Below are positions 34,606 to 46,705 of a stretch of 64,000 nt of DNA, one piece after another. The notes under the pieces were generated by a model. It ran no database searches and was not told where the DNA came from. It was given only the letters and a program-made list of their open reading frames with translations. The translations under genes were made by a program, and so were the position numbers. The DNA is from Odobenus rosmarus divergens. Lineage: Eukaryota; Chordata; Mammalia; Carnivora; Odobenidae. Positions within the stretch are counted from its first letter, which is position 1; the number at the start of each line of letters is the position of its first letter. The stretch is from assembly GCF_000321225.1 (NCBI RefSeq), contig NW_004450396.1, positions 4,504,302 to 4,568,301 of the forward strand. Direction: 5' to 3'.

Positions 34606-35162
34606 TCAAACTCACCAAAGGTCATCATCAAATATTTTGTGAAGAGCATCTGGAAACCCATCATTATCTACAGCCTATTCCTCAGAGTTTTGGGAGTATG
34701 GCTGGGTAGAGAAAATTTTAGAGTGCAGATTCAGCATCTTGCAACAGATTTTGTTGCTTTTATTTGCAAATTAGCAAGGTATGGAACATTTTCAGGTACT
34801 GATATTTGTGGATAACTGGGTCATATGGACTGCACCAAGTATTACATGACAGATTCTGGTGCCTAGACTGAACAGGGAAAGTAATTAAATTCTGTCTTAA
34901 AAAGGTTCATTTCTCTCTGGGGAAGCTACTTTTCACACTTCTGTAGCATGAAATTTACAGTTGACAAGTGTAGATCTAGATTGTAAGGTTGTGCAGTGAA
35001 TACATTTGACTTGGAATCAAATAAATATCACTTAAATTTGGAACTAGATACATTTATAGAGGGTTATAAGGCAATAAAGTAAGCACCCAAAATATGAGAA
35101 TGCTTTTTAAAATTTCATTTGAAAATTTGTTTGGAAATCAGTGAATATTTTGCAAAAATAGG
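34606..35162. other. Unique DNA, no feature seen
   Basis: No repeat or gene recognised. Confidence 0.45.
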
Positions 35163-35180
35163 AACATCTCTTGCATTTTT

Positions 35181-37179
35181 TTGTTTCTATGAGTTCAGTG
35201 TTTTAGATCCATATATAAATGAGATCATACAGTATTTGTCTTTCTCTGTGTGATTTATTTCACTTAGCACAATGACCTCAAGATTCATCCATGTTGTTGC
35301 AAATGGCAAGTTTCCTCTTTTTTAATATACAGCTGAATTACATATAAGTATATATGTATATTTGGCATATAATATATATATGTGTGTATATATATTATAT
35401 GGCATTTTCTTTATTCTTTTTTTTTTAAGATTTTTTATTTATTTATTTGTCAGAGAGAGAGAGAGAGAGCACAAGCAGGGGGAGCAGCAGAGGGAGAGGG
35501 AGAAGCAGGCTCTTCACTGAGCAAGGAGCCTGATGTGCGACTCGATCCCAGGACCCTGGGATCATGACCTGAGCTGAAGGCAGACGCTTAACGACTGAGC
35601 CACCCAGGCATCCGCGCATTTTCCTTATTCTTTCATCCATTGACAGACTCAAGTTGTTTTTGTGTCTTGACTATTGTGATTAGTGCATCAATAAACGTGC
35701 AGGTACAAATATCTCTTTGAGACAGTGACATTTACTTTGGTTATGTACAGACAAGTGGGATTGCTGGATAATATGGTAGTTCTATTTTTAATTTTTTGAG
35801 GAGCCTCAAGACTGTTTTTCCATAGTGGCTATGCCAATTTACATTTCCACCAACAGTGCAAAAGATTCCCTTTCCTTCACATTCTTGCCAACACTTATCT
35901 CTTGCCTTTTTGATAATAGCCATCCCTACAGGTGTGAGATGATATCTCATTGTGATTTTGATTTGGATTACCCTGTTTATTAGTGATGTTAAGTACCTTT
36001 TCATGTACCTGTTGACTGTGTGTCTTCTTTAGAAAAATGTCTATTCATAGCTAACATCATATGCAATGGTGAAAAATAGAGCTTTTCCTCTAAGGTCAGG
36101 AAAACACAAAGTTGTCTACTTTCACTGCTTTTATTCAATGCAGTACTAGAAGTCTAGCCACAGCAATTAGACAAGAAAAAGAAATAAGAAGCATCCATAT
36201 TGGTAAAAAAGAAGTTAAACTGTCACTATTGGCAGATGACATGATACCATACTAAAAAAAAAAAAAACAAAACCCTAAAGATCCCACCAAAGAACTGTTA
36301 GAATAAATGAATAAATGAATTCAGTCAAGCATACAAAATTAATATCTAGAAAATCAGTAGCATTACTATACAGTAATGAAGTAGCAGAAAGACAAATTAA
36401 GAAAATAGTTCCATTTACAATTGCACCAAAAAGAATAAAATATCTAGGAATAAACTTAACCAAGAGGTGAAAGACTGAAACTATGAAACATTGGTGAAAG
36501 AAACTGAAGATGACACAAAGAAATGAACATTCCATATTCATAGATTTTAAGAAATGATATTGTTAAAATATCCATACCACTCAAAGTGATCTACAGATAC
36601 AAAGCAATCCTTATCAAAACATCAACAGCATTTTTCAAGAACCAGAACAAACAATACTGAAATTTGTGCAGAACCACAAAAGACCCTGAGTAGCTAATGC
36701 AATCTTGAGAAAGAACAAAACTAGAGGTATCTCAATTCCAGATTTCAAGATCTACTACAAAGCTGTAGTGATCAAAACAGTATAGACATTTAGATCAATG
36801 GAGCAGAATGAAATCCAGGAATAAACCCACATTTATATGATCAATTATTCTGAGACAAAGTTGATGAGAATATAAAATGGGGAAAAACAGTCTTTTAAAT
36901 AAATAGTGCTGGCAAAACTGGACAGCTACATGCAAAAGAATGAAACTGGGCCACTTTCTTAAACTGTACACAAAAATGAACTCAAAATGGATTAAAAACT
37001 TAAATGTGAGGCCTGAAACCATAATACTCCTAGGAGAGAACATAGGTAGTAACTTCTTTGACATTGACTGTAGCAACTTTTTTCTAGATAGTCTCAAGCA
37101 AGGGAAGCAAAAGCAAAAATAAACTATTGGGACTGCACCAAAATAAAAAGTTTTTCACAACAAAGGAAACCATTAACAA
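35181..37179 (-). mobile_element. Twin-primed L1 with 5' inversion
   Basis: The left part (35181-36043) is antisense L1: 3' UTR and ORF2 end, with blocks GATCATACAGTATTTGTCTT, CAACAGTGCAAAAGATTCCC and GTGAGATGATATCTCATTGT. The right part (36044-37179) is sense ORF2 lying further upstream: TATTGGCAGATGACATGATA (the catalytic F/YADD region, here GADD), ATTGCACCAAAAAGAATAAA, AAATGGATTAAAAACTTAAA and AGGGAAGCAAAAGCAAAAAT. The parts meet head to head with part of ORF2 missing between them. One 18-bp duplication with a single mismatch flanks the whole unit (AACATCTCTTGCATTTTT, 35163-35180; AACATCTCCTGCATTTTT, 37180-37197). This shows a single insertion by twin priming. A SINE later entered the left arm. 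Confidence 0.88.
35420..35615 (-). mobile_element. CAN-SINE nested in L1
   Basis: Minus-strand head GGATGCCTGGGTGGCTCAGT, TCGTTAAGCGTCTGCCTTCA, body GCTCCTTGCTCAGTGAAGAG, CT-rich stretch and A/T-rich tail. Target duplication GCATTTTCTTTATTCTTT (35402-35419) against GCATTTTCCTTATTCTTT (35616-35633) has one mismatch. It interrupts the L1 ORF2 end. Confidence 0.94.
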
Positions 37180-37254
37180 AACATCTCCTGCATTTTTAAT
37201 TGAAATATTCTTCCCTGGGTTGGCCTGAGGCATAAGAACCACAGAGTCAAGTTT

Positions 37255-37448
37255 TTTTTTAAAGATTTTATTTATTTATTTGACAGAGAGAGACACAGCA
37301 AGAGGGGAACACAAGCAGGGGGAGTGGGAGAGGGAGAAGCAGGCGTCCTGTGGAGCAGGGAGCCCGATGCGGGGCTCGATCCCAGGACCCTGAGATCATT
37401 AACTGAGCTGAAGGCAGACGCTCAACGACTGAGCCATCCAGGTCCCCC
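37255..37448 (-). mobile_element. CAN-SINE with 21-bp target duplication
   Basis: Minus-strand head GGGGGACCTGGATGGCTCAG, GTCGTTGAGCGTCTGCCTTC, CGGGCTCCCTGCTCCACAGG, CT-rich body, tail ATTTATTTATTT in reverse. The duplications at 37234-37254 and 37449-37469 agree at 20 of 21 positions. It lies only about 60 bases right of the twin-primed L1. Confidence 0.94.
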
Positions 37449-37699
37449 AAGAACCACAGAGTTAAGTTTTAATAATTGGGGCTGAGGCATTTCTTTCTGT
37501 GAGGAATAGATGAAAAAGAGTAATACAAGATAAATAAACCTGTTCTAATCTAAGTAGATCTAACACAGTAGATTTTATAAATGCCCAGGTTTTCATTTGA
37601 AATAAGTTTTTCTACCTGACCACAGCTTTCTCATCGTAGATTAATATTTGACATCTCAGATTATAAAATACTCCTAATAGTTGATTCCTGTGGCTATCA

Positions 37700-37870
37700 T
37701 GGCTCATTCTTTTATTCAATGACTAATCACTGAAAGCCTTTAATGGGCCAAGCTCTCTTCTGGTTCTAGGAACGATATGCTTGGTCACAAGACAGACAAG
37801 GTTCCTGCCCTTTTGGAGCAAACACTCTCATGGGGAAAGCTAGACAGTATTTAAAATTTAAAACTATATG
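37700..37870 (-). repeat. L2 LINE 3' end, antisense
   Basis: TCATTCTTTTATTCAATGAC, AGCCTTTAATGGGCCAAGCT, CTCTTCTGGTTCTAGGAACG, ACAGACAAGGTTCCTGCCCT and GGAGCAAACACTCTCATGGG follow the antisense L2 3' UTR. Confidence 0.65.
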
Positions 37871-38326
37871 TATCAGATGATGATGAGTGCTCAGCAGGAA
37901 AGAAAGCAAAGTTCTCTGATAAGGAGGAATCTGGAGCTCCTTTGGTGTAGGCAATCAGGGAAGACCCAAATGGCCAGCAGGAAGCCCTGATGCAAAATCA
38001 ATGAAAGATCATCCCAGACAGGGGAACCAATAGAGCTTCCATCCAAGAACCAAGAAGCAGGCTGTTCAAGAGATTGTACAAATCACAGACCGCTTTATCT
38101 AGACAAAATAACCAGGGGATTACTTAGCATCCCCTCTTCTGTTGGTTAGGCCCCAATCCCATCCTTACAAGTGGGTCAACTGCACACAGTCTGGTAACAT
38201 TGGTTTTTATTAACTATTCACAAAGATGGCAGAAACAACAAAATTGGCATTCTTGCCTAATGAACAAAAGACTAATCTGTGGATGACCTGGAGAAGCTGA
38301 GTAATACAGCTGTGGCCAGTTTAATA

Positions 38327-38386
38327 GTTAATAGGTTAATTCTATTAAGTATCAGTTAACAGTTCAGAGTTAATCTTCTGTTAAAA
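38327..38386. promoter_or_regulatory. Cluster of GTTAAT-like half-sites
   Basis: GTTAAT (38327), GTTAAT (38335), GTTAAC (38355), GTTAAT (38369) and GTTAAA (38380) lie within 60 bases in one orientation. GTTAAT is the half-site of HNF1-class homeodomains. In AT-rich DNA such clusters also arise by chance, so any regulatory role is inference. Confidence 0.25.
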
Positions 38387-38890
38387 TTCTGAAGGAGGAA
38401 CAATACAATAAAGATGACACAGAGTCCGGCTTCTTGTTAGAGCACGTTACTGAGAAAACACGCTACCTAACTCACAAGTTAAATGTTGTTTGCTGTTCAT
38501 GGGGCTTTATTTGGAGGACCACACTTCTGGATGTTTGTTTTTATCACAGTGCATTGCAGCAGCACTGGCCCAAGCCTGTTATTTCCACCTTGTAGCTAAC
38601 ATGGTTTTACTATGGTGTTGATGTGCGTAAATGTGGTTGTTTATCTGCGGTTCTCTTACAGGTTCCAGGGAATTACAGGTTGTGCAAAAGGTCGTAGGTC
38701 AGTTTATCTTTCCAGATATAAAACAAAGCAAAACTCCTCTAAAATGCTGGTGCTTAGCAAAGTAATCTTGTAAGTTTAGTTTGGCTTTCCATGATTAAAA
38801 ACAAAGAGCAAACAAACAAAAAAACTTAAAAAATAAAATTAGATATCATTAGCGCAGAATAATACTCTTGAGCCTACAGAGAAAACAAAC

Positions 38891-38912
38891 AACACACACA
38901 CACACACACACA
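38891..38912. repeat. (CA)n microsatellite
   Basis: About ten CA units, preceded by imperfect CAAACAACA. Confidence 0.9.
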
Positions 38913-39402
38913 ATCTCTCAGTTATGCCTGCTGCTCTTACCTCTCTCTTTGTATAGTATGTCTTCTGTGATTTTTCCTAAAGCCTGAGAACATTTTGTGG
39001 TATTTTTGATGGGAGAAAGGATAATACAATACATCATAGGTCTTTAATTCATAGGAACTGGTGGAAAAGGGGGAAGATAATTGAGTCATAACTAAGCACA
39101 GATAAGTGATCCTGGTTGTAAATATATTGGTAATTCAAGGATATTTAGAAATTTCTAATGATTAAAGCTAATTAACGGAGTATCCTAGTGGATGTAGTAA
39201 GTTGTTTCCAACCTCAAAATCTCCTTTTAATATTTATTTAAAATTTTAGTGAGAGATGTTCTCCTTTTTGGGTCTTCCTCTTCCTCTTTTTGTCTCTTTA
39301 TGGTAAATTCTCTCTTAGGGTGCAAAGTGAATCTTTATTAGGAAACAATAATTTCTGTTATTAAATTGCAGAATGGGAAGATGTGTTGCTTAACTGTAGT
39401 CA

Positions 39403-39575
39403 TCCTTAACCCTGGCTACACACTGGAATCTCATAGACCCCTGCTTCTCCAAACTTACGTGCATGTGAATCATTTGTTATTAAAACACAGATTTTGATTC
39501 AGAAGTTCTATGATAAAGCCTGAGATTCTGCATTGATAACAAGCTCCCAGGTGATGTTGATGCTACTAGTGGAGG
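39403..39575 (+). mobile_element. MER5A-like hAT-Charlie relic, sense
   Basis: ACGTGCATGTGAATCATTTG, TTAAAACACAGATTTTGATT, AAAGCCTGAGATTCTGCATT, then ACAAGCTCCCAGGTGATGTT and GATGCTACTAGTGG match MER5A in order. A related fragment (CCCTGGCTACACACTGGAAT) precedes it, possibly a second hAT piece. Confidence 0.66.
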
Positions 39576-41249
39576 ACAATTTAAATAGCAAGGAGAGAGA
39601 GCTTTTAAAAATTACTAATACACAGGCCATGCCCAGGACAGACTCAGATTCATTGTATATAATGTGGGATGCAGGAATATGCATGTCACAGAAACAATGT
39701 GATTTTAATGCAGATATTCTACAGACTAGAGTTTGGTCTAGCTAGAAGGCAATGTCACTTCTGATTGCGTATTGGAATCCCCTACAAATCATTAATGATG
39801 CAATTTCTGCATCCCAGTTGTCTTAAAATGCTTATAGCCAATGGTGATGTAAAGAACCACTATTCTATGGGTTCAGAAAGGAGCTCTGTCATTGTATTAA
39901 ATTAATGAAATTTTGTGAGATTTTGGGTGTGTGCACAATCTTAGGGGCAATAGTTCATAATTATCAATTTTTTAAAGAGCTGATAACCCTGAAAACATTA
40001 AAATCCATTGAATTAAAAAAGTCTAAATTAGAGATAGATTATTTTTTATGAAAAAGGATCTTTTACAAAATGTCACATAATAACATAAATTCCTGAGCTC
40101 CTCTATAATGTTTAAATGTGATAGTACATCTAGTCTTAAATACCATTGATTGTAAGATACACCATTATTTAATGTATCACTAAGAAATAAGGATACTCCA
40201 ATTAAACAATGATACATTTATTTTAAGATGCATTCTAATTTCAAATGGGTTTAACAAGTTTTAAAGTATGCTCTAGAATCAATGAAATATACTGTTTAAT
40301 TTTAGAAATTCTTTGTCCATAGAACTTTTCAGGAACACACAGATTATCTAAAGGGAGATCAGATTTTTATATATCTCACTCACTTATTTTTCACTGTAAT
40401 GTTACTACTATGGACAATATATAGTTAAGGTGAAAACACAGTTTTAATTCTGTACATTACAAAAAATGGTAGAAATCAGCCTTCTCCATTCTCTTCTATT
40501 TCATAATTTAAATTTAGTTTAATAAAAGTTTAAAGTTTAATTTTTACAAATTCTTAGCATCTTACAAATACTATTACAAATAATATTTGTAATTTTTGTA
40601 TATATTTTGTATATATTTGTAAGTATATATATACACACACACTATTGTATTTCTTAATTTAAAAACTATAGTAACAACTAGAACAAAGTAAAAAACACTA
40701 TTTAGAAGATATTTTACACTTTTACTTACATTCTTCCTGCAATCTGGACCCTGGCCTCTTTTTAATATTAGGGATGACAGTTGAGAGGATCTGAATTTTT
40801 AAAGTTGTCCACTGACAGCTAGAGGGAGGCTCTAACTGAAATATAGATGAGAAGCTCTTGACTGAGAGGGCAAAATTAGTAAGGCTTCAAGATCAAGAGC
40901 TTTTCAGTATTCACCAGCAGGTTTTATTATCTAAAATAGAATTATAATGACTTGCAAAATTTTTTACCAAAAGCTTCAACTATTTTGAAAGTAGAAAATT
41001 CTGTCAATCTGAATAAAAAATCATGAAGAATATATTGAAAATTTATAAGAAGATGCCGAAAATCCTGGATTTAATCTCTGCTTTTGATTTCCATAAAAAG
41101 TTTTGTGGACTATATACAGTGGTTTTATAATGTTATTTATTTTAGAGGAGTACCTCAAGATTATATAGTTGTCTCTTCAAGAGAATCAGTTGAAAATTTA
41201 CTGAATGAAACAGTTTAATAAAATGGCTCACTACCGATCAGTATCTTTT
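39576..41249. other. AT-rich unique DNA
   Basis: No gene was seen. 40560-40645 is a TA/TG-rich tract with repeated ATTTGTA and TATATTTGTA units. 39590-39830 has old-repeat texture but no diagnostic block. Confidence 0.4.
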
Positions 41250-41462
41250 TTATACAAGGAATGGCCATTCATAGTCTAATGAAAAAGAATCCTGTAGTAG
41301 CAACAAAAATGATAAAACACCTAAGAAAAAATTTAAGTAGAGATAAAAAGAACCCATATGATGAAAAACTCCAAAATGTTGATACAGATTTAATAATACT
41401 TAAGTAATTTAAAATACATGCCGTATTTCTAAATGAGGCTAAAATAGCCATTTTTCTCTAAA

Positions 41463-41501
41463 TTAATTAGATACATTAATTAGATTAATTAATTAGATCT
41501 A
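41463..41501. repeat. 13-bp repeat, three TAATTAGAT copies
   Basis: TAATTAGAT recurs exactly every 13 bases (41464, 41477, 41490). TCTAAATGAGGCT at 41428 and TCTAAATGAAGCT at 41498 flank the array. TAATTA is a homeodomain core, but the array lies in an L1 relic and is more likely slippage. Confidence 0.8.
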
Positions 41502-42274
41502 AATGAAGCTTTTTTGAAAACTCCAACAAATACTTCTAAAATTAACTGGGAAGAATACACTTCTAAAATGGTTTATACAATTATTTTTGTGTGTGGTAAA
41601 AGGAGTAATAGATGTGTACTTCCTCACCAAGATTTACAATTGTATAAAGCTGATAAAAAATAAATCACTGGGGTACTTGAACAGAAATGTATTAATAACT
41701 AAATGAAATAGAAAAACTAGGAACCCAAGCATTCTGGAAAAATTTTGTACATGATTCATATGTTACCGCAAATTGATGGAATAGAGATAAATTACTCAAC
41801 AAAGTGTATTGGAACAACTGTCTGTTAAAAACAATTGTTAGATTCTCTATCTCATAACTTTTTACCACAATATATTCCAGCTATAATAAATATTTAACTG
41901 TAAAAACAGAAGCAATATAAGTATTAAAAGAGAATGTAGGTAAATATTTTTTAAATCTTGATGTAGGAGGAAGATCTCTCCAAGTAGGTCACCAAAGGTA
42001 AATTAATAAAGGAAAATATAGATTTAAGTACATGCATTTTAAATCTTTGTATGCTACAATCAGCAGATAAATAATAAGCTAAGAAAATGTTATAGCATAT
42101 ATAATGATGAGATATACCATTAATACACAAGGAGCTTTACAAATCAATAATAAAAAGGTAACTACCCTAAACTGAAAAGATAGGTGACATGAACAGAAAA
42201 AACCATAAAGGAAGAAATGTAAAGGACAACAAACACAAAAATTAACCAAATAAATTGAAATTAAAGGAGCTGTT

Positions 42275-42835
42275 GTGTCATTTAGCCCATTTTTGTGTAA
42301 CAAAATTCCCAAACCCAGTGGCTAAAAAAAACCCACTGGTTGTTATCAAAACTTGCACATCTTTTGGTTGACTGGGGGTTGCCTGCTTTGGGATGATCTT
42401 TGCTAGGCTTGCTTTTTGTTTCTCTATGTAGCTGGTGCCCGTATCTAGCTGAGGCTTGCCTGGGATTGTTTAGCTAGGTCAGTTCTGCTCCATGTGTCTT
42501 TCATACTCCGCTAGAGTTCCATGTATTTCTCATCCTCTTTTTTGGGATCAGTGGGCTAGCTCCACATGCCTTTCTTGCAGCAGTGGAAGAAGTATTAATA
42601 GTCCAAGCCCAGTTGGGCAAGTGTTTGTGTATCAAGCCTCTGCTTGTGTCATATCTGCCAACATATCATTGAGCAAAGCAAAAGACATGACCAAACTCAA
42701 AATCAAAGGGCAAGAAATATATTTATCTTTTAATAGAAGGGATTGCAAAGTCACATGGTAGAGGACATGGGTAACCAGGGAGCAGCAAAGATTTGAGGTC
42801 ATTGATATAATCTATTAGATATCATCTTTTAACAT
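42275..42835 (+). mobile_element. Unnamed interspersed repeat nested in L1
   Basis: CAAACCCAGTGGCTAAAAAA, TTTTGGTTGACTGGGGGTTG, TAGCTGAGGCTTGCCTGGGA, and distal AGAAGGGATTGCAAAGTCAC, TAGAGGACATGGGTAACCAG, resemble the mammal-wide repeat typified by 'GTGGCTTAAAACAACAACC' and 'TGGCAAAGTCACATGG'. I recognise the family but cannot name it reliably. The older L1 resumes after it. Confidence 0.45.
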
Positions 42836-43600
42836 TGGTTAGGAGAGATTCTTTACAGAACTTATAATAAATATTCAGCGTTGTCAAGACTGTTAGAAAA
42901 TTGGTACTCCTATTTCCTATTGCTGGTGGGAGTGTAAATGAATAATAAGTTACTTGGAAAGACGTTTTAGGAGTACGCTTCAAAATCCTTTTTAAAATGG
43001 TGTGTAATTTTGACCCAACAGTTCCATTTTAAAGAATTTATTGCAAGAAAATAATAAGTGAAACATGGAAAATTGTATGTTTAATCCAGGCTAATGTAGA
43101 CCCAGTTGCACATGTAAGGCTATCTTATCTGTGTGTGTGTGTATGTGTGTATTTTGTAGTTGACATCATTTTTGATTGATTGAAGCTTGGACCCATTATA
43201 TATTTTGAATATCATCTCTGAGTACAAGGATATTAATCACTAAATTGTTTCTAACAGTAAATACTTGGAAATGTTCTATGTTACATAAATATAAAATTGG
43301 TAAAAAATGTATGTTGATATGTCCACACAATTAGAGAACCATTGAGATAATGAAATTTATTGAAATCCATAATGAAATCATGTATTGAAATCATGAAGTC
43401 ATGAAAGAAATCGATGCTATATTGATTAAATGAGAAGTAAGGGCCTGTTTTAATTATACATTTGGTTATATGGGCGTTAAATATATGAAAAGATATTTAT
43501 CAAGGTATTTCGAAGTAAAGGACTATAGGTGATTTTATTTTCTTACTGTTTTTTAATGTATTTTATTTGTAGTTTTACGCATTTAACAGACATTATTTAT

Positions 43601-44617
43601 AAACATAAAAAGACTGACTATTTCTATTTTTCAAAAGTTTTATTGAAGATTTCATTATAATTAGCTTCAGGAAAATATCTGGGTAATGATAATATATGTT
43701 GTGAAGTCTAAACATTCCATGGCAAATTGCTACAGTTCTTAAAGGAAAGATTTGTCCAGTCATGTCACAAATAATAGTATTCTTCCTTTTGAGCAAAGTG
43801 ACATGACTCTTAATAAAATTAGTAGGAGAAATTCAAATGTATAGAAAATAGAGTATTAGTAAGGAAGGTATGGATACTTTTACACTGTGTTATACACACA
43901 TATACCCAGGCATGGTTTCTATAAAAATTGTGCTTGCTTGGTTTTGTATAAGGAGGAAATATTTCAGGGTTTATGGTAAAGTCATTTTGGAGGTAGAGAA
44001 GGCTGGTTTGGAAAGGATTCCACATTTGTCATGCTTTTTTCATGCTTAATAAAAAAAGTGAGTCTGATTTGATGAATGGAACATTGTTAGAAGTCAGAAA
44101 ACATTTCTGTTTCTCATTATACTTTTCGTTTGTTACATGACTTTGATAAAGGACCCTCCTGTTAGCCTGAGAGTCATTAATCAACCAAAGGTATGTAGAA
44201 TATTTACTATTTTAATGCAGATATTTAATAAACTTATGGATAATAGTTAAAAATAAAACCCTCTAAGAATCATTTTGTTTATTATACACTTTGAGGATCC
44301 ACTAAATATTTCTGCTTTTGAGTACAAAGAAAATTAATTTAAAGCTTAACTAGCCATAATATATTTTTAAAAGAAAAATAGCAGCAGGTAATTTTATTTT
44401 ATTATTTGAAGCAATGAAAGACTATGGGGGGGTGAACAGGTATGCAGGTAATGAAGAATTCTTTACTTTTTATTGAAAAATCCAAATTTAAATGACAGAT
44501 TTTGCAGATTTGAGACCATTGTTCCATAGGTTCAATATTTCAAAGTGTTGTATGAGAGTTGACATAAAAAATGAGTTCTATTGCAAAAATAATTTTTGAA
44601 AAACCTTTAATTTTTCC
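43601..44617. other. AT-rich unique DNA, no feature seen
   Basis: No repeat block or gene is recognisable. Open frames on the minus strand (43593-43796, 43819-44025) are short and AT-biased. Confidence 0.45.
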
Positions 44618-44860
44618 ATCTCCATAGTGTATAGACGAAGAAACAGATTCAGAGTAGGCTTCTGCTCTAGCTCAGTGATTAATAACACCTGATAAGTGTA
44701 GTTGAACAAAATATTTTCACATCATTGTCACATTTGGTCATCACTGCCATCATGTCACCTAGACTGAATAGATATCAGTAACCACCATTTGTCTGATGAG
44801 GGAATGGACACTCAGAGGGTTTCAACAACCTACCCAAGAGATGGAATGCCCATCTCCACT
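44618..44860 (-). repeat. Possible MIR relic
   Basis: ATTTGTCTGATGAGGGAATG, then GACACTCAGAGGGTTTCAAC and AACCTACCCAAGAG, resemble the antisense MIR core and 'AAGTAACTTGCCCAAGG' block. The upstream half is doubtful. Confidence 0.35.
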
Positions 44861-45146
44861 CCTAGTCCAGCTTCTTCTCCTTCATTACTTCTCCAAAACA
44901 CTTTCTACCTGATCACGCTGCCTCCTCTCCATCATGGTTCTTTACGGTACATGCTCAAAACCAGGAAGTTGTAGCATTTAATTCATAGTATTTAAAAATA
45001 CTTCCATTGAAACTGCTATCATTAAAAAGGATTGATGTCAAAACAACAGTCCTGTATATAAATATGTCCAATAATGACACACTAACCAGTAAGTACTCAG
45101 AACAGTATGAAAGTTTTACTTAGTAATTTTACAAGACTGGCCTGGG

Positions 45147-45169
45147 GTGTGTGTGTGTGTGTGTGTGTG
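45147..45169. repeat. (GT)n microsatellite
   Basis: An uninterrupted run of about 11 GT units in otherwise unique DNA. Confidence 0.92.
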
Positions 45170-45644
45170 CAAATTGTTTATGTATTTTTCTTCTATAGCC
45201 GATTTTAATAAATGGTGTATTTGTAACTTTAAAAGTTATATTAAAGACCTATAATTTGAACACTGTAATACTGTAGGCATGAAAGTTCTCTATTTTCACA
45301 ACAAATCTTAGTGATATAATTGATTTTGAATTGGTTTTTATGTAGTGTATTGTATTCTTTTCAAGTGAACTAAATTTCTGTAGGTTCTATATGTTCATTA
45401 AAAACATTTGCTTAATTCAATTACAACTGTTAGGAGTGGGAATGGTGGGCAGGGAAATGTGTATCTGAGGCTTCCCTATGGTGTATGTCCTCCCTGTAAG
45501 TTGAGACATGCCTAAAAACCTGCATTGAACCCTCAAGGATCTATTTGCTGAGGGACCAGGGAGTCTATGGAAAAGCACACATTTTAAGAATCCTGGTTCA
45601 GAATTTGTTTTGTGAAGATCTTATCATGTCCTCAGACATAAAAA

Positions 45645-46230
45645 ATAAAATAAATGATAATGGCTACATTATTTTTCACTGTATATATCTGCTGGATTTT
45701 ATTTAACCATTCCTCTTGTTAGACATTTAAGATACTTAAGATATTTCTGAATGTTTGCTAATTGTTTAAAATAATACTGAAATGAGCATCTTAGTGCATT
45801 TATCGTTGCATACATCTCTAGTAATTTTTATTTATTTATTTTTAAAGAATTATTTATTTATTTCAGAGAGAGAGAGGGAGAGAGAGAGAACATGAGCAGG
45901 AGGGGCAGAGAGAGAGAGAGAATCTCAAGTAGACTCTGCACTCAGTGTGGAGCCTGATGTGGGTTTCCACCTAAGCTGCTATCAAGAGTTCGATGCTTAA
46001 CCGACTGTGCCACCCAGGTGCCCTTCTAGTAATTTTTATAGGAGGAACTCCTATAAATAACATTTATTTTACTAATTTACACTTTCACCAATTTAAAATA
46101 ATCCTCGTACTGCAAAATTTCACTAATCTTGAAACATACATCATTTTACTAACATTACTGATGAAAAATGTTTTCTCAGTATATTAGTGTATTTCCCATT
46201 TTATATCAGAGTGAACTTTTAAAAATATAT
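45645..46230 (-). mobile_element. Old L1 (L1ME type) 3' end, split by a SINE
   Basis: TTTAACCATTCCTCTTGTTA, TGAGCATCTTAGTGCATTTA, CTCTAGTAATTTTTAT, and beyond the SINE TTTACACTTTCACCAATTTA follow the antisense L1ME 3' region. Divergence is high. Confidence 0.6.
45832..46024 (-). mobile_element. CAN-SINE, diverged, nested in old L1
   Basis: Minus-strand head GGGCACCTGGGTGGCACAGT, CGGTTAAGCATCGAACTCTT, body AGTGCAGAGTCTACTTGAGA, CT-rich stretch, AAATAAATAAT tail. The 15-bp target duplication TCTAGTAATTTTTAT at 45817-45831 and 46025-46039 is perfect. The body lacks the usual B-box-like GGGATCGAG wording, so it belongs to a different or internally deleted subfamily from the other copies. Confidence 0.92.
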
Positions 46231-46705
46231 TTACCAGTATGTTTTTGTCATCTGTAAGTGACATGTATCTTTCTACATCTCTGATTTATGTAAAACAATA
46301 TATAGAATCAGAGAATCTGTGATCTCTGGGTTGAAGGATGGTGATATTTGTTTTCCTTAAACTTTTTGTAAGTTTATGACCACATAATATTTTATATATA
46401 AAAAAAGCAATACAAGTGGGTAATGTTTCCTTCTCTGCAGGCAAGATACATAAAATAAAACAAGATACATATGTATTATCTAACATGTATGAAATTTTAT
46501 TCAGTGTTTTTACAAGACTTATTCAACATACGAAGGATTTCAGTCCATAGAAACAGTGCCCATTTGCCTCGAAGGAGCTGTTTTTCATCTCTATAGCAGT
46601 GTGAATGGGGTAGGACTATGAAAAATATTCACTGAGGATATAGCAAACTGATATCTTGAAGATACCTCCAGCATTTGTGAGATGCCAGATAGCCTAACAT
46701 ATTGA

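Larger units (their letters stand above)
37871..39402. other. Unique DNA with TTAA-rich motif cluster
   Basis: No gene was seen. It holds a GTTAAT-type motif cluster (38327-38386) and a CA microsatellite. Confidence 0.4.
41250..43600 (+). mobile_element. Ancient L1 ORF2 relic, sense, interrupted
   Basis: Sense ORF2-like order is visible through heavy divergence: GAAAAACTCCAAAATGTTGA, CTAAAATTAACTGGGAAGAA, TGGTAAAAGGAGTAATAGAT, GAACCCAAGCATTCTGGAAA and TATTAAAAGAGAATGTAGGT. After an interruption (42275-42835) it resumes with TTGCTGGTGGGAGTGTAAAT, GACCCAACAGTTCCATTTTA and an old L1-type tail. No frame survives. Confidence 0.6.

Noticed and set aside
2914..46024. tRNA genes suggested by A-box and B-box-like motifs
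   Set aside because: All occurrences are heads of CAN-SINEs with CT-rich bodies, A-rich tails and target duplications; none folds into a complete cloverleaf tRNA.
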